From: Leptospira sp. WS58.C1
GTDB taxonomy: Bacteria > Spirochaetota > Leptospiria > Leptospirales > Leptospiraceae
Reading direction: 5' to 3'
Length of the DNA: 64,000 nt
Assembly (NCBI RefSeq): GCF_040833995.1
Contig: NZ_CP162137.1
Location: 1,887,001-1,951,000 of the forward strand
Part shown: one piece after another, positions 1 through 9,175 of the stretch
Numbering within the stretch: the first letter of the stretch is position 1
Layout of the letters: every line of letters starts with the position of its first letter
Translations under genes and position numbers: made by a program
Notes under the pieces: generated by a model
What the model was told of the DNA's origin: nothing
What the model saw: the letters and a program-made list of their open reading frames with translations, nothing else
The model's database searches: none

Positions 1-453
1 GGATTGATCTTCTTGGCCGGCTTTGTCGGAACCGTTTGTATGTCTCTTTCGATGTGGTCCATTCACTATGCAGGCTCCGTCAACGCGGATATGATCCGAG
101 CCGTAGGAAGTTTTTTCACAAAGGATATGAATAGGGCCTTAGTCCCTGGGATAGTGACTCATATTCTCGTCGGGATCATATTTGCATTTCCCTATGCTTT
201 CTTGATCAATCTAGCCCCTCATATTTTAATCGCTTCTATTGTAACAGGAGGGGCAGTGGGATTCTTCCATGGATATTTGGTAGGATTTCTTTTGGTGGTA
301 TTAGTCGCGAGAAATCACCCATTAGAACAATTTAGAGAAGCAGGGATCAGTGTAGCTGCAGCTCACGTTTTCGGCCATTTGATTTATGGAGTTGGGCTTG
401 GAGTCATACTTGGTTTATACGGATACGGTTGGACCTCCATTTTGGCCATATAA
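1..453 (+). CDS. Integral membrane protein, 5' end cut by the window
   Basis: The reading frame is open from the first base, so the start probably lies upstream; a TTG at 4 is possible but has no ribosome binding site in view. The roughly 150 visible residues are strongly hydrophobic, with about four membrane segments (near residues 1-20, 50-72, 75-105 and 115-148), glycine-rich helices and an internal HGYLVGF stretch. I do not recognise the family. It looks like a small four-helix inner-membrane protein with no catalytic motif that I can see. It is followed by a 200-nt gap before rpsU and is probably not co-transcribed with it. Confidence 0.6.
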   Translation, partial: GLIFLAGFVGTVCMSLSMWSIHYAGSVNADMIRAVGSFFTKDMNRALVPGIVTHILVGIIFAFPYAFLINLAPHILIASIVTGGAVGFFHGYLVGFLLVVLVARNHPLEQFREAGISVAAAHVFGHLIYGVGLGVILGLYGYGWTSILAI

Positions 454-504
454 GGTCATTTCGTGGATTTCTAAGTTTCGGACCTGAAAATCGGCCAAAT
501 GGCC

Positions 505-524
505 TTGACTTCCCACCTAGTCAA
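505..524. promoter_or_regulatory. Inverted repeat TTGACT-8-AGTCAA upstream of rpsU
   Basis: The arms TTGACT (505-510) and AGTCAA (519-524) are exact reverse complements, in the 202-nt gap before rpsU. The left arm equals a -35 hexamer, but I see no good -10 at normal spacing; TAGTAA at 532-537 would be 21 nt away. It could be an operator or part of the promoter of the rpsU-dnaG-rpoD operon. The rest of 454-655 shows nothing else that I can support. Confidence 0.25.
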
Positions 525-655
525 CAGAAATTAGTAAATACGGGGACTTTTGTCCTCAGACTCCGGACCTCTGTTCTTGCAGTGGGTCGGTATCGTTTTT
601 TTTGCGATATTGTTTATCCGGTCCTAAAACAATCCAAACAGGAGAAATCCACCGA

Positions 656-865
656 ATGGTAGGAATCATTGTAAAGGAAGGCGAGTCCATCGAATCCGCT
701 CTCAAACGTTTTAAGAGAGATTGTGCTAACGCCGGAATCATGAGCGAGATCAAAAGACGTGAATTCTACGAAAAGCCTAGTATCAAAAAGAAAAAGGCTT
801 TAGAATCCGCAAAACGCAAATTAGAAAAGAAAAAACGTCTCTTCTCCCGCAAAGACCGCGGTTAA
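656..865 (+). CDS. rpsU: 30S ribosomal protein S21
   Basis: The product is 69 residues, the usual length for bS21, a small-subunit protein near the mRNA/anti-Shine-Dalgarno region. It begins MVGIIVKEGESIESALKRF and has the family's RREFYEKPS block, followed by a very basic lysine/arginine tail. The ATG at 656 is chosen because AGGAG lies at 640-644 and because upstream extensions do not resemble S21. It is the first gene of an operon-like run with yqeY, dnaG and rpoD, the classical macromolecular-synthesis arrangement. Confidence 0.93.
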   Translation: MVGIIVKEGESIESALKRFKRDCANAGIMSEIKRREFYEKPSIKKKKALESAKRKLEKKKRLFSRKDRG

Positions 866-903
866 TCCTCGGTCTTAGGTTCCTAAGAGATAGGGGAACG
901 GGC

Positions 904-1353
904 ATGTCCCTGCAATTAAAAATAAATACCGACCTGAAAGAGGCTATGAAAGCAAAACAAGAGCCTCTTCTCTCCACCTTACGCCTACTCAAGGCCGATA
1001 TTCAATACGAGCTTACGAAAAACGGAGCCCAGGAATTAAGCGATGAGCAGATCATCGTCCTGATCAAACGTGGGTATGCAAAACGTACTGATGCAATCCA
1101 AATGTACGAAAAAGCGAATCGTACCGATCTTGCAGAAAAAGAAAAGGGTGAAGCTGAAATCTTAAAATCATATCTTCCGCCAGACGTACCCGAAGATCAA
1201 ATCATCGCCGCCGTAGAAAAATTTGTTATAGAACTCGGAGCATCCGGACCCAAAGACATAGGAAAGGTTATGGGAAAAGTAATGGCTGAGTTTAAAGGCG
1301 CGAACATAGACGGATCAAAGGTTTCTGCGATCGTAAAATCTAAACTTTCCTAA
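904..1353 (+). CDS. yqeY: GatB/YqeY domain protein
   Basis: This 149-residue protein has the typical YqeY length. Family marks are the LKEAMKAKQEPLLSTLRLL start, the EKGEAEILKSYLPP block in the middle and the GKVMGKVM...GANIDGSKVSAIVK end. The YqeY domain is homologous to the helical tail domain of GatB, the amidotransferase subunit that handles misacylated tRNA, but the role of the stand-alone protein is not well established. It sits 38 nt after rpsU and 11 nt before dnaG. An rpsU-yqeY pairing is familiar from Gram-positive bacteria. Confidence 0.9.
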   Translation: MSLQLKINTDLKEAMKAKQEPLLSTLRLLKADIQYELTKNGAQELSDEQIIVLIKRGYAKRTDAIQMYEKANRTDLAEKEKGEAEILKSYLPPDVPEDQIIAAVEKFVIELGASGPKDIGKVMGKVMAEFKGANIDGSKVSAIVKSKLS

Positions 1354-1364
1354 GCTGGTATACT

Positions 1365-3155
1365 TTGCAGTTCCAAAGGGAATTTATCGACCGTATTCGT
1401 AGGGAAGTTCCCATCGAAAGTTATATCAGTCGATTTGTACCCTTACAAAAAAGAGGGAGAAACATGGTGGGTCTTTGTCCATTCCACCAAGAAAAATCTC
1501 CGTCTTTTAACGTTTCCGTAGATAAACAATTCTATCATTGTTTCGGATGTAAGGCCTCCGGAGATCTATTCCAATTCGTGATGAGTTACGAAAGAGTGGA
1601 TTTCCAAAGAGCGAAAGAAATCCTTTCCGAGTATGCAGGTATCCCGATCCAGGAAAAAGCGAAAGAAGAAGTAGAAAGAACCGAACTCCTTTATAAAGTA
1701 AATAAGAAGGCTCTACTTTTTTTTCAAGAAAATCTGCGGGGACCTCAAGGTCTTGCAGCAAGAGAATATTTAAATTCCAGAGGTCTCGGAGAAGAGATCC
1801 AAAAATCATTTCAACTCGGTTATGCTCCCGGCGGGTTTAATCATTTAACCGGAAAAGTTTTTAATTCAAAAGAAGAGATCAAGGCAGCTTTGGAAGTGGG
1901 CCTCATCCGCGAATCCGAAAAGGGAAAAGAACCTTATGATTTTTTTAGAGATCGGATCATGTTCCCTGTTTTCGATCTTTCCGGGAGAGTCATCGCATTT
2001 TCCGGACGAATTTTAGGCCCAGGAAAAGAGTCTAAATATGTGAACAGTCCTGCTTCTTCCATATTCGATAAAGGAAGAACGTTTTATCACCTTCACCAAG
2101 CGAAAGAATCCATCCAAAAGTCCAGGACTTCGATTTTAGTGGAGGGATATTTGGATGTGATCGGTCTCGTTGATAAGGGGCTAGAAAATACGGTCGCTTG
2201 TATGGGAACCGCTGTGACTGAAAATCATATCCGGACCATGAAAAAGTTCTCCGACAAATTCCTTCTCGTTTTGGATGGGGATTCGGCAGGCAGAAAGGGT
2301 GCGTTACATGCTGCGGAACTTTGCCTCAAGGAAGGCCTGGATTGTTTTGTTATATTATTACCGGAAGGAAAGGATCCTTTCGATATTTCCAAGGAATTGA
2401 ATCGCCAAGAATTGCATAAACTATTGGAAAACCAGATCCCAGCTTCCTCTTTTGTAGTGGAAGAACTTTTGGATAAGGCGGATTCCCGCGCTCTTCCGGA
2501 AAAGAAAAGAAGGGCATTGGACAATCTTTACCAATTTTTGAAAGGATTCAATCGGGACTCCGATAGGGAGTTTTTTTTAGGGTTAGGGGCAAGAAGGCTC
2601 GGGATCAGCATGGATGCAGTTTTACGGGATTATAAGGGTGGAGGAGCCAAGTTTGCCTCTCCAGGGTCCGATAATAATAAGGATAAATCCGCCAAACGAG
2701 TATCAGGCCCGAACCCCGCCGAAAAATGCGAAAGAGAGATCATTGCCTTACTTGTGAAGGCGAATCATTTATTTCGTTTTTCCGAAGAATTATCCGGACT
2801 GGAATTCTTAGACTCTAAAAGTGCGTTTTTATGGGACTTTATATATACGAGATACGCAAGCGAAGAAGAAGTTTCTCCCGCTTCCGTGATTTCTTCCGAG
2901 ATCCCGAACGAATTTAAGGAATCTATAGCACCGTTCCTGATATCGGAAGCGGATATGAGTCCGGAAGATTCCGTGAAGGTATTTAAAGGATTATTAAATC
3001 AACAGAAACTTTTCGTGATCGATAAGAGAATGGAAGAGTTGGACTCGGGCTCACCTTTGGATGATCCCGAACATTTTACAAAACTGGCATATTATAAGAC
3101 CGAGAAAGCAAAATTATTGGAATTTATCCGTAGTGAAAACTCGGGCGTAAGATAG
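1365..3155 (+). CDS. dnaG: DNA primase
   Basis: This primase makes RNA primers at the replication fork. The product is 596 residues, the usual size. The N-terminal zinc-binding domain shows CPFH near residues 38-41 and CFGC near 60, the CHCC ligand set. The TOPRIM core follows, with EGYLDVIGL near residue 262 and LDGDSAG near 305, which supply the acidic metal ligands. A less conserved C-terminal helicase-interaction region ends the protein. The start is TTG at 1365, the first initiator that keeps the FIDRIRREV start typical of DnaG; the ribosome binding site is weak. The gene lies 11 nt after yqeY and 11 nt before rpoD. Confidence 0.95.
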   Translation: MQFQREFIDRIRREVPIESYISRFVPLQKRGRNMVGLCPFHQEKSPSFNVSVDKQFYHCFGCKASGDLFQFVMSYERVDFQRAKEILSEYAGIPIQEKAKEEVERTELLYKVNKKALLFFQENLRGPQGLAAREYLNSRGLGEEIQKSFQLGYAPGGFNHLTGKVFNSKEEIKAALEVGLIRESEKGKEPYDFFRDRIMFPVFDLSGRVIAFSGRILGPGKESKYVNSPASSIFDKGRTFYHLHQAKESIQKSRTSILVEGYLDVIGLVDKGLENTVACMGTAVTENHIRTMKKFSDKFLLVLDGDSAGRKGALHAAELCLKEGLDCFVILLPEGKDPFDISKELNRQELHKLLENQIPASSFVVEELLDKADSRALPEKKRRALDNLYQFLKGFNRDSDREFFLGLGARRLGISMDAVLRDYKGGGAKFASPGSDNNKDKSAKRVSGPNPAEKCEREIIALLVKANHLFRFSEELSGLEFLDSKSAFLWDFIYTRYASEEEVSPASVISSEIPNEFKESIAPFLISEADMSPEDSVKVFKGLLNQQKLFVIDKRMEELDSGSPLDDPEHFTKLAYYKTEKAKLLEFIRSENSGVR

Positions 3156-3166
3156 GGGACCGCAGA

Positions 3167-4933
3167 ATGGAAAATCTACAAAGCATGCCGGAAGTGCAGA
3201 AGATCATCGCGATAGGAAAGGCGAATAGCGAAATTTCCTACGACGAGATCAACGAAATTCTTCCGGATAAGATCTTAAACTCGGAGAAGATTGACGATGT
3301 ATTCACGCTTCTTCACGAGATGGGAATAGAGATCGTAGAAGAATATACTAGAAAATCTTTGGAGCCGGCTTCTTCTATCCTGCCTAAAGACGATCCAGCT
3401 CTTCCGGTAAAACCTGCCCGCAAAAAGAAAGAAACGGCATCTTCAGCCGGCGGCTCGGAAGATCCGATCCGTTTGTATTTGAAAGAGATCGGAAAGGTAA
3501 ATTTGATCTCCGGAGAAACGGAAGTATTTCTCGCTAAAAAAATTGAAAAGGGCGAGAAGATCATAGAGGAAACTATTTTAGGTTCTTCTATTTTAAGAGC
3601 GAACTTCATCAAACTTCTTCCTAAGATCCGTAGTAAAAAGACAAAAGTATATGATCTTGTTCGAGTAGACAAGATGTACGCGATGAACGCGGAAGAAGCG
3701 AAGAAGTTGGAAGAACTTTTCTTCAAAAACATCTCCGTCATCCAAGAACAGGAAAAAGTTTTACAAGAAGCTCAGTCTAGGATCCGCAAATATTCCGAAA
3801 ACTCCAAAAAGTATAAAGAGTTCAAAGAGAAAATCGATATCTCGAAAGGTATCATCGACACTGCTGTTAGGGAACTTGGAGTTTCTCAAAAAGAGATTCA
3901 AAAAATTTCCCAAAAGATCAAATCCATGGTCTTCCGAATCAAGGAGATAGATCGTCATTTCTTAAAGATCAAAGCCCAATACGGTTACGACGTTAAAGAT
4001 ATCAAAGCGTTCAACCGTTTTATCGAGAAAAATGAAAAGTTAGAAGATATCGAAAAGATGATGGGAGTCTCTATCGACGAGGTTCGCGAGGTCATTAAGG
4101 ATATCCGAAACAATGAGCGTAAACTTCGCCGTATGGAACAGGAAGCGGGTTCTTCCGTCCAAGAGATCAAGGACTGGGGCGAAAAGATCATCAAAGGTGA
4201 AAGAGAGATCGCTCAGGCCAAAAAAGAACTCGTTAAAGCAAACCTTAGACTTGTGGTTTCCATCGCAAAACGTTATGCAAACCGAGGAATGCATTTTTTC
4301 GACCTGATCCAAGAGGGAAATATCGGTCTCATCAAAGCTGTGGACAAATTCGAGTATAAGAAAGGATATAAATTTTCCACGTATGCTACTTGGTGGATCC
4401 GTCAGGCAATCACCCGTGCGATTTCCGACCAGGCGAGAACGATCCGTGTTCCGGTTCACATGATCGAACAAGTGAATAAAGTCATCCGTGAGACTCGTTT
4501 GTTCGTGCAGGAATTCGGTCGCGATCCGTCCAATGAAGAAATTGCGGAACGTTTAGGCTGGCCTGTCCAAAAAGTAAAAGCGGTTAAGAACGTAGCAAGA
4601 GAACCTATCTCTCTCGAGATCCCGGTCGGTTCCGAAGAAGATTCGGAATTAGGAGACTTTATCGAGGACAAAGATGTGGAATCTCCGGTGAATTCCGCAG
4701 CTTCCAGTATCTTAGCGGAACAAATCCGACAAGTCCTTCATACTCTTCCTGCAAGGGAACAGAAAGTGATCCGTATGCGTTTCGGTCTGGACGACGGTTA
4801 TCCTCAAACCTTGGAAGAGGTCGGTTACCAGTTCAAGGTAACCAGGGAAAGGATCCGTCAGATCGAAGCAAAAGCTCTTCGAAGACTACGTCACCCATCT
4901 CGTTCTAAAAAATTAAGAGACTATATCGATTAA
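3167..4933 (+). CDS. rpoD: Primary RNA polymerase sigma factor (sigma-70, RpoD)
   Basis: This is the housekeeping sigma factor, 588 residues. An N-terminal region 1.1-like segment and a [15 protein letters not shown] region 1.2 are followed by a long charged helical non-conserved region (about residues 130-345). Regions 2.1-2.4 follow, with [33 protein letters not shown] and [17 protein letters not shown]. Regions 3 and 4 end in [20 protein letters not shown], the -35 recognition helix. A GGGGACCGCAG ribosome binding region precedes the ATG. It is the last gene of the rpsU-yqeY-dnaG-rpoD run, as in E. coli. Confidence 0.97.
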   Translation: MENLQSMPEVQKIIAIGKANSEISYDEINEILPDKILNSEKIDDVFTLLHEMGIEIVEEYTRKSLEPASSILPKDDPALPVKPARKKKETASSAGGSEDPIRLYLKEIGKVNLISGETEVFLAKKIEKGEKIIEETILGSSILRANFIKLLPKIRSKKTKVYDLVRVDKMYAMNAEEAKKLEELFFKNISVIQEQEKVLQEAQSRIRKYSENSKKYKEFKEKIDISKGIIDTAVRELGVSQKEIQKISQKIKSMVFRIKEIDRHFLKIKAQYGYDVKDIKAFNRFIEKNEKLEDIEKMMGVSIDEVREVIKDIRNNERKLRRMEQEAGSSVQEIKDWGEKIIKGEREIAQAKKELVKANLRLVVSIAKRYANRGMHFFDLIQEGNIGLIKAVDKFEYKKGYKFSTYATWWIRQAITRAISDQARTIRVPVHMIEQVNKVIRETRLFVQEFGRDPSNEEIAERLGWPVQKVKAVKNVAREPISLEIPVGSEEDSELGDFIEDKDVESPVNSAASSILAEQIRQVLHTLPAREQKVIRMRFGLDDGYPQTLEEVGYQFKVTRERIRQIEAKALRRLRHPSRSKKLRDYID

Positions 4934-4938
4934 GATAG

Positions 4939-5041
4939 TTTCGCACGGAGTTCACTGAGGGTTTGTTTTAATTGAAACTCAGTGTTCTTTGTGGGCTCCG
5001 TGCGAAATGATATCTTCTTTTCTTTGCGCCTTCGCGTGAGA
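4939..5041. repeat. Palindromic intergenic repeat, copy A
   Basis: The 12-nt arms TTTCGCACGGAG (4939-4950) and CTCCGTGCGAAA (4996-5007) are perfect reverse complements. Nested inside are CACTGAG and its near complement CTCAGTG. A right flank with TTTGCGCCTTCGCGTGAG extends to 5041. The same modules recur at 51734-51882. Both copies fill a convergent gene junction, here between rpoD and glpD. It may act as a bidirectional terminator or barrier or be a mobile palindromic repeat; function is inferred only from its place and symmetry. Confidence 0.75.
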
Positions 5042-5046
5042 CTTTA

Positions 5047-6660
5047 TTACTTACCTTTACCGTCGTAGGTAGATCTCAAAGACTCAATGAGTGCGATTGC
5101 CTCTGATTCTTTTTCTTTTCTCTGCGCTTCTTTCCAACCAAGTTGTTTCGCCAAGATCTGGGAAACAGGTGTTGCGAGTTTTGCCGCAAATTTTAGATCT
5201 AAGAACTGGACTCTGAATCTTCTTGCAAGAACGTCCGTCACTGTAAGTGCAAATTCTTCTTTTACGAACCACTCCACTTCTTCTTGGAAATATTCCACAC
5301 CTTTTAAAAGGGGAGTCGGCTTTTTACCGAGTATGATGAACACTTCTCCGCCATAAAAATTTTGGAGACGTTTAGCGGATACTTCACTTACCTTATACAT
5401 TTTTTGGATCTCTTTGTAAAGATCTTCGGAATATCCAACTTTTCCTGGGAAGGCGTATTTTGCGGTTCTGCTCGAGCCGAATTCTTCTAAGGAAGCTTCT
5501 TTCAAAACTCGATCGATGAGATCCTCGGCCATCTTTCTATACGTAGACCATTTTCCTCCTCCCATTGTGATGAGTCCGGAAGGAGAAACAAGGATCACTT
5601 CTTCTCTGGAAATACTTTTTGTGTCTTGGTTTCCTTCCGGAGAGATGAGAGGTCGGATACCTGAGAAGGCGGAGATAATATCTTTTCTTTGAAGGGGTGT
5701 GGCTAAATATTCGGAACCTGTCTGCAATAGGAACTCCACTTCAGACTCCAAAGGTAGAGGATCTTGGCTAACTTCATGAATCGGTGTGTCTGTGGTTCCC
5801 AAAATTACATGGTCTTCCCAAGGAATGATAAATACGACTCGCCCGTCTTTCGTTTTAGGAATGATGAGCGCTGTATTACAAGGGATGATTTCTTTTTTGA
5901 AAACCAGATGGATACCTTGGCTAGGAGAAAGCACACGATAGGTTCTTGGATCGTCCTTTAGGCGCACATCATCCACCCAAGGACCTGTTGCGTTTACCAC
6001 CACTTTTGCTTTTACGTTATAGGTTTCCCCGCCGATCAGATCTTTTACTTTTCCTCCCACAATTTTGCCGTCCTTCTTCTGGAAGGATAGAAGTTCCGTT
6101 TGGTTGAGTACCAGAGCGCCTTCTTTAGAAGCTGCGCGTGCCAGATTTACGTTCAATCTCGCATCGTTGAACTGAGAGTCGTAGTATAAGATCCCTCCGG
6201 TTAAACCCTTTGTTTGGAGAGCCGGAAAATCTTTTTCTACTTCTTCTTTCGAAACTCTTTTGTGAGACGGTAGATTTCCTTTCCAAGCCAGGATATCGTA
6301 CATAGTCATTCCGATACTGTAATACGGTTTTTCATACAGTTTGTATGTGGGAAGAATGAACGGAAGAGGTTTGACTAGGTGAGGTGCATTTTCCAAAAGT
6401 CTTTGTCTTTCCGTGAGTGCCTCATGTATCAATTTAAAATGGAATTGTGCGAGATACCGCACACCTCCGTGAATGAGTTTCGTGGAACGCGAAGATGTCC
6501 CGGCGGAAAAATCCGATTTTTCTAAAAGTGCTACTTTCAGTCCTCGAAGGCTTGCATCCAGCGCAGCCCCGGCTCCGGTGGCTCCCCCCCCTAAAATCAG
6601 GAGGTCAAATTGTTCTTCCTTTAATTTTTCAAAGCGGCTTTTGCGATCGTGTTTTTGCAT
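5047..6660 (-). CDS. glpD: Glycerol-3-phosphate dehydrogenase (FAD)
   Basis: This enzyme oxidises sn-glycerol-3-phosphate to dihydroxyacetone phosphate, passing electrons to quinone at the inner membrane. The 537-residue product has the FAD-binding dinucleotide motif LLILGGGATGAGAAL near residues 19-33. It also has the family block SRSTKLIHGGVRYL (near 57-70), NATGPWVDD in the middle and GGGKWSTYRKMAEDL, followed by the C-terminal helical domain. The ATG has AGGAAG at 6670-6675 on the minus strand. It is divergent from tyrS with 62 nt between starts and convergent with rpoD. Confidence 0.93.
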   Translation of the reverse strand: MQKHDRKSRFEKLKEEQFDLLILGGGATGAGAALDASLRGLKVALLEKSDFSAGTSSRSTKLIHGGVRYLAQFHFKLIHEALTERQRLLENAPHLVKPLPFILPTYKLYEKPYYSIGMTMYDILAWKGNLPSHKRVSKEEVEKDFPALQTKGLTGGILYYDSQFNDARLNVNLARAASKEGALVLNQTELLSFQKKDGKIVGGKVKDLIGGETYNVKAKVVVNATGPWVDDVRLKDDPRTYRVLSPSQGIHLVFKKEIIPCNTALIIPKTKDGRVVFIIPWEDHVILGTTDTPIHEVSQDPLPLESEVEFLLQTGSEYLATPLQRKDIISAFSGIRPLISPEGNQDTKSISREEVILVSPSGLITMGGGKWSTYRKMAEDLIDRVLKEASLEEFGSSRTAKYAFPGKVGYSEDLYKEIQKMYKVSEVSAKRLQNFYGGEVFIILGKKPTPLLKGVEYFQEEVEWFVKEEFALTVTDVLARRFRVQFLDLKFAAKLATPVSQILAKQLGWKEAQRKEKESEAIALIESLRSTYDGKGK

Positions 6661-6722
6661 CTACAAGGTCTTCCTGCTTTACAGGCTGATTTCGCCGGGT
6701 GAAATTGCAATAAAAGAGCCAA

Positions 6723-7940
6723 ATGGAACCTAAAAAACAAATCGAATTGATACGACGCGGGACGGTCGACCTAATTAGCGAGGAGGAACTTACCTCCAAA
6801 CTTACCAAAAAAAAGTCCTTAAAAATCAAAGCCGGTTTCGATCCGACAGCCCCAGACCTTCATTTGGGGCATTTCGTTTTGCTTAGAAAATTAAAACATT
6901 TCCAGGATCTGGGTCACGAGGTGAATTTTCTACTCGGGGATTTTACCGCGATGATCGGAGATCCTACAGGCAAATCCGAAACCAGAAAAAGACTCTCTAA
7001 AGAAGAAGTCCAAAAAAATTCAGAAACCTACCAAAGCCAAGTTTTTAAGGTTTTGGATAAGGAGAAGACCAAGATTGTCTATAATTCCCGTTGGTGTTCC
7101 GGGATGAATTTTGAAGATGTTCTCGTCCTGACCTCAAAATACAGCGTTGCCCAGATTTTGGAAAGGGACGATTTTAGCAAAAGGTATAAGGGGGGACAAC
7201 CTATCTCTCTTATCGAATTCCTATATCCTTTAGTCCAAGGTTACGACTCCGTAGAAATGGAAGCCGACGTGGAATTGGGAGGGACGGACCAAAAATTCAA
7301 TCTGCTTGTTGGTCGGGAATTACAAAGAGAATACGGAAAAGAAGCACAATGTGTGATCACTCTTCCGCTTCTTGTCGGTCTGGACGGGGTTAAAAAAATG
7401 TCCAAGTCTCTCGGTAATTACGTTGGGATTACTGAGGAACCGATAGATATGTTCGGAAAACTCATGTCCATTTCGGACGATTTGATGTGGAATTATTTCG
7501 AATTGTTAACGGATCTTCCTCTAGAATCCGTTACGGAACGTAAAAAAGGGATCCAATCCGGAGAACTTCACCCGAAAGAAGTCAAAACGGAACTTGCAAA
7601 ATTAATAATGGACCAGTTCTCTTCCCCGGAGGCAAATTCCGAAGCGATCGAAGAATGGAATAAGGTCCATAATCCGAAAGCAAGAGCTATCCCGGAAAAT
7701 ATTCCGGAAACAAAACTTGGTCCCGAATTTTTCCAAGAATCCGAGACTCCACAGTTGATCTGGGTCCTCGCCAAACTAGGATTTGTTCCATCAACCTCGG
7801 AAGCGAGACGGCTCATCAAGTCCGGGGGGATTTATGTCGACGAAGAGAAACTTTCGGATGAAAAATTTACCGTTAGCAAAAACGCAGAATACTTGATTCG
7901 CCAAGGCAAAAAAGGAAAATTCATCCGTCTGGTCAGTTGA
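6723..7940 (+). CDS. tyrS: Tyrosyl-tRNA synthetase
   Basis: This enzyme charges tRNA-Tyr and is a class I synthetase. The 405-residue protein has the HIGH-type signature HLGH at residues 47-50 and KMSKS at 225-229. The [18 protein letters not shown] stretch also fits the catalytic domain. The C-terminal 60 residues form an S4-type RNA-binding domain ([19 protein letters not shown]). It starts at ATG 6723 in the short divergent spacer shared with glpD and is followed 13 nt later by the deacetylase gene. Confidence 0.94.
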   Translation: MEPKKQIELIRRGTVDLISEEELTSKLTKKKSLKIKAGFDPTAPDLHLGHFVLLRKLKHFQDLGHEVNFLLGDFTAMIGDPTGKSETRKRLSKEEVQKNSETYQSQVFKVLDKEKTKIVYNSRWCSGMNFEDVLVLTSKYSVAQILERDDFSKRYKGGQPISLIEFLYPLVQGYDSVEMEADVELGGTDQKFNLLVGRELQREYGKEAQCVITLPLLVGLDGVKKMSKSLGNYVGITEEPIDMFGKLMSISDDLMWNYFELLTDLPLESVTERKKGIQSGELHPKEVKTELAKLIMDQFSSPEANSEAIEEWNKVHNPKARAIPENIPETKLGPEFFQESETPQLIWVLAKLGFVPSTSEARRLIKSGGIYVDEEKLSDEKFTVSKNAEYLIRQGKKGKFIRLVS

Positions 7941-7953
7941 CCGAAATCAGAAC

Positions 7954-9153
7954 ATGCTCAGCGAAGAAGAATCCACAGTACTTTCCAAGACGATCAAAGA
8001 GATCCAGGACAACGAAGTAGAGTCGGAAGTCCTGGAAAAAAAGTTTCGTCAAATTCGGATCGGCTCCTCCGTATTCTTCTTCCTAACCTTAAGTATCACC
8101 ACCGTTTTTGCTTTGGCAAGAAGGTTGGATTCTCTCCAAAACACGGTTCAAAAACAAAACGAAGTTATCTCCGTTCTCTCGGAAGATATTACAAGTTTAC
8201 GATTGGAAGAACAACAAAGGGAAGAAGAGGTGCTTCGTTTTAAGTCCTCCATTCTGGACGATGTTCCTGACGGGGATTTAAGTGAAGAAGTTAATAAAAA
8301 CCTGAATTCTTTACAAGCAGTCATTCCGAAACCCGGGACGGGAAAAAATATCAGCAGAGGAAATCCGAATTTTAAGGAAATTTCCCTTACATTCGATTTG
8401 GGTACCGGCGAGGATCTGCAAATACTTTATGAATTTATGATGAGGTTCCCGATCAAGGTGACCTTATTCGTTTCCAACGAGAATCCCGCTAAAAAAGGAG
8501 GATCTTTATTCTCCAAAACTAATATAGTATATCTGAAAAAATTAGCAGCCTTAGACGGAAGAGTGGTCTTCGGAAATCATACCTGGAGCCATTTTAATTT
8601 ACCTAGAAGTTTAAAAGAATCCTCTCTTAGAAAAAGAGCACTACTAAGCTATGTGGCTGACGAGATCCCTGATTTCAACCTTCTTTTGGAAGAACTTACG
8701 TCCGTAGAGGATAAATTCAGGACCATTACCGGACTTACACTTACCAAGTATTACAGGTTACCGTATGGTGCGGTTGATCAGATCATCTTGGATGTATACG
8801 CCACCCAAGGTTACGAAAATCATATTTTCTGGAGTAATAATACGGTAGGTTCCTTGGATGTTCCCGACTTCGTATATAAAAAATATATTACTAAAAAAGA
8901 TACCGCTACCGGAAAAACAAAACTAGTACAAAATCCTCATTATAAAACCAAAGAGGAGATGTTGGATTTTTTATATCGCTGGGAAACTTCGGACAAAAAT
9001 GGAATGAACGGTGCGATCATTTTGATGCACTTGGGTTCGCCTAGACAATCCGAAAAATTGATCTATATACTTCCCGATTTTATCCAGGCGATGTTAAACA
9101 AGGGTTATAAATTCGTAACCGTTCCGGAAGTATTGAACGAAAAGCAGGATTAA
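7954..9153 (+). CDS. Membrane-anchored polysaccharide deacetylase family protein
   Basis: The 399-residue protein has a cytoplasmic acidic N terminus and one membrane helix at about residues 33-53. A coiled-coil stalk spans about 60-100 and a NodB-like fold lies outside the cytoplasm. Recognisable NodB motifs are ISLTFDLGTGEDL (motif 1, near 145), VFGNHTWSHFNL (motif 2, containing HxxxH, near 208) and a late LMHLGSP segment. Motif 1 has only one Asp (TFDLG, not TFDDG), so metal binding may be altered. Such enzymes remove acetyl groups from peptidoglycan or other glycans. The substrate is unknown. Confidence 0.75.
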   Translation: MLSEEESTVLSKTIKEIQDNEVESEVLEKKFRQIRIGSSVFFFLTLSITTVFALARRLDSLQNTVQKQNEVISVLSEDITSLRLEEQQREEEVLRFKSSILDDVPDGDLSEEVNKNLNSLQAVIPKPGTGKNISRGNPNFKEISLTFDLGTGEDLQILYEFMMRFPIKVTLFVSNENPAKKGGSLFSKTNIVYLKKLAALDGRVVFGNHTWSHFNLPRSLKESSLRKRALLSYVADEIPDFNLLLEELTSVEDKFRTITGLTLTKYYRLPYGAVDQIILDVYATQGYENHIFWSNNTVGSLDVPDFVYKKYITKKDTATGKTKLVQNPHYKTKEEMLDFLYRWETSDKNGMNGAIILMHLGSPRQSEKLIYILPDFIQAMLNKGYKFVTVPEVLNEKQD

Positions 9154-9171
9154 AACGCCACTTTTCGTTTT
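9152..9171. terminator. Weak A/T hairpin between convergent genes
   Basis: AAAACG (9152-9157) can pair with CGTTTT (9166-9171) across an 8-nt loop, followed by TT and an AT-rich run. It spans most of the 22-nt gap between the convergent deacetylase and RND pump genes. The stem is short, so termination is only a possibility. Confidence 0.25.
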
Positions 9172-9175
9172 TAAT

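Noticed and set aside
429..662. Short frame before rpsU
   Set aside because: It overlaps the end of the first gene and the rpsU leader, has no ribosome site and no family features.
4040..4471. 143-codon open frame opposite rpoD
   Set aside because: It covers the conserved sigma region 2 on the other strand, so the open frame follows from codon bias.
4939..5041. CRISPR array or transposon end
   Set aside because: There is a single palindromic unit with no regularly spaced repeats and spacers and no transposase gene nearby.
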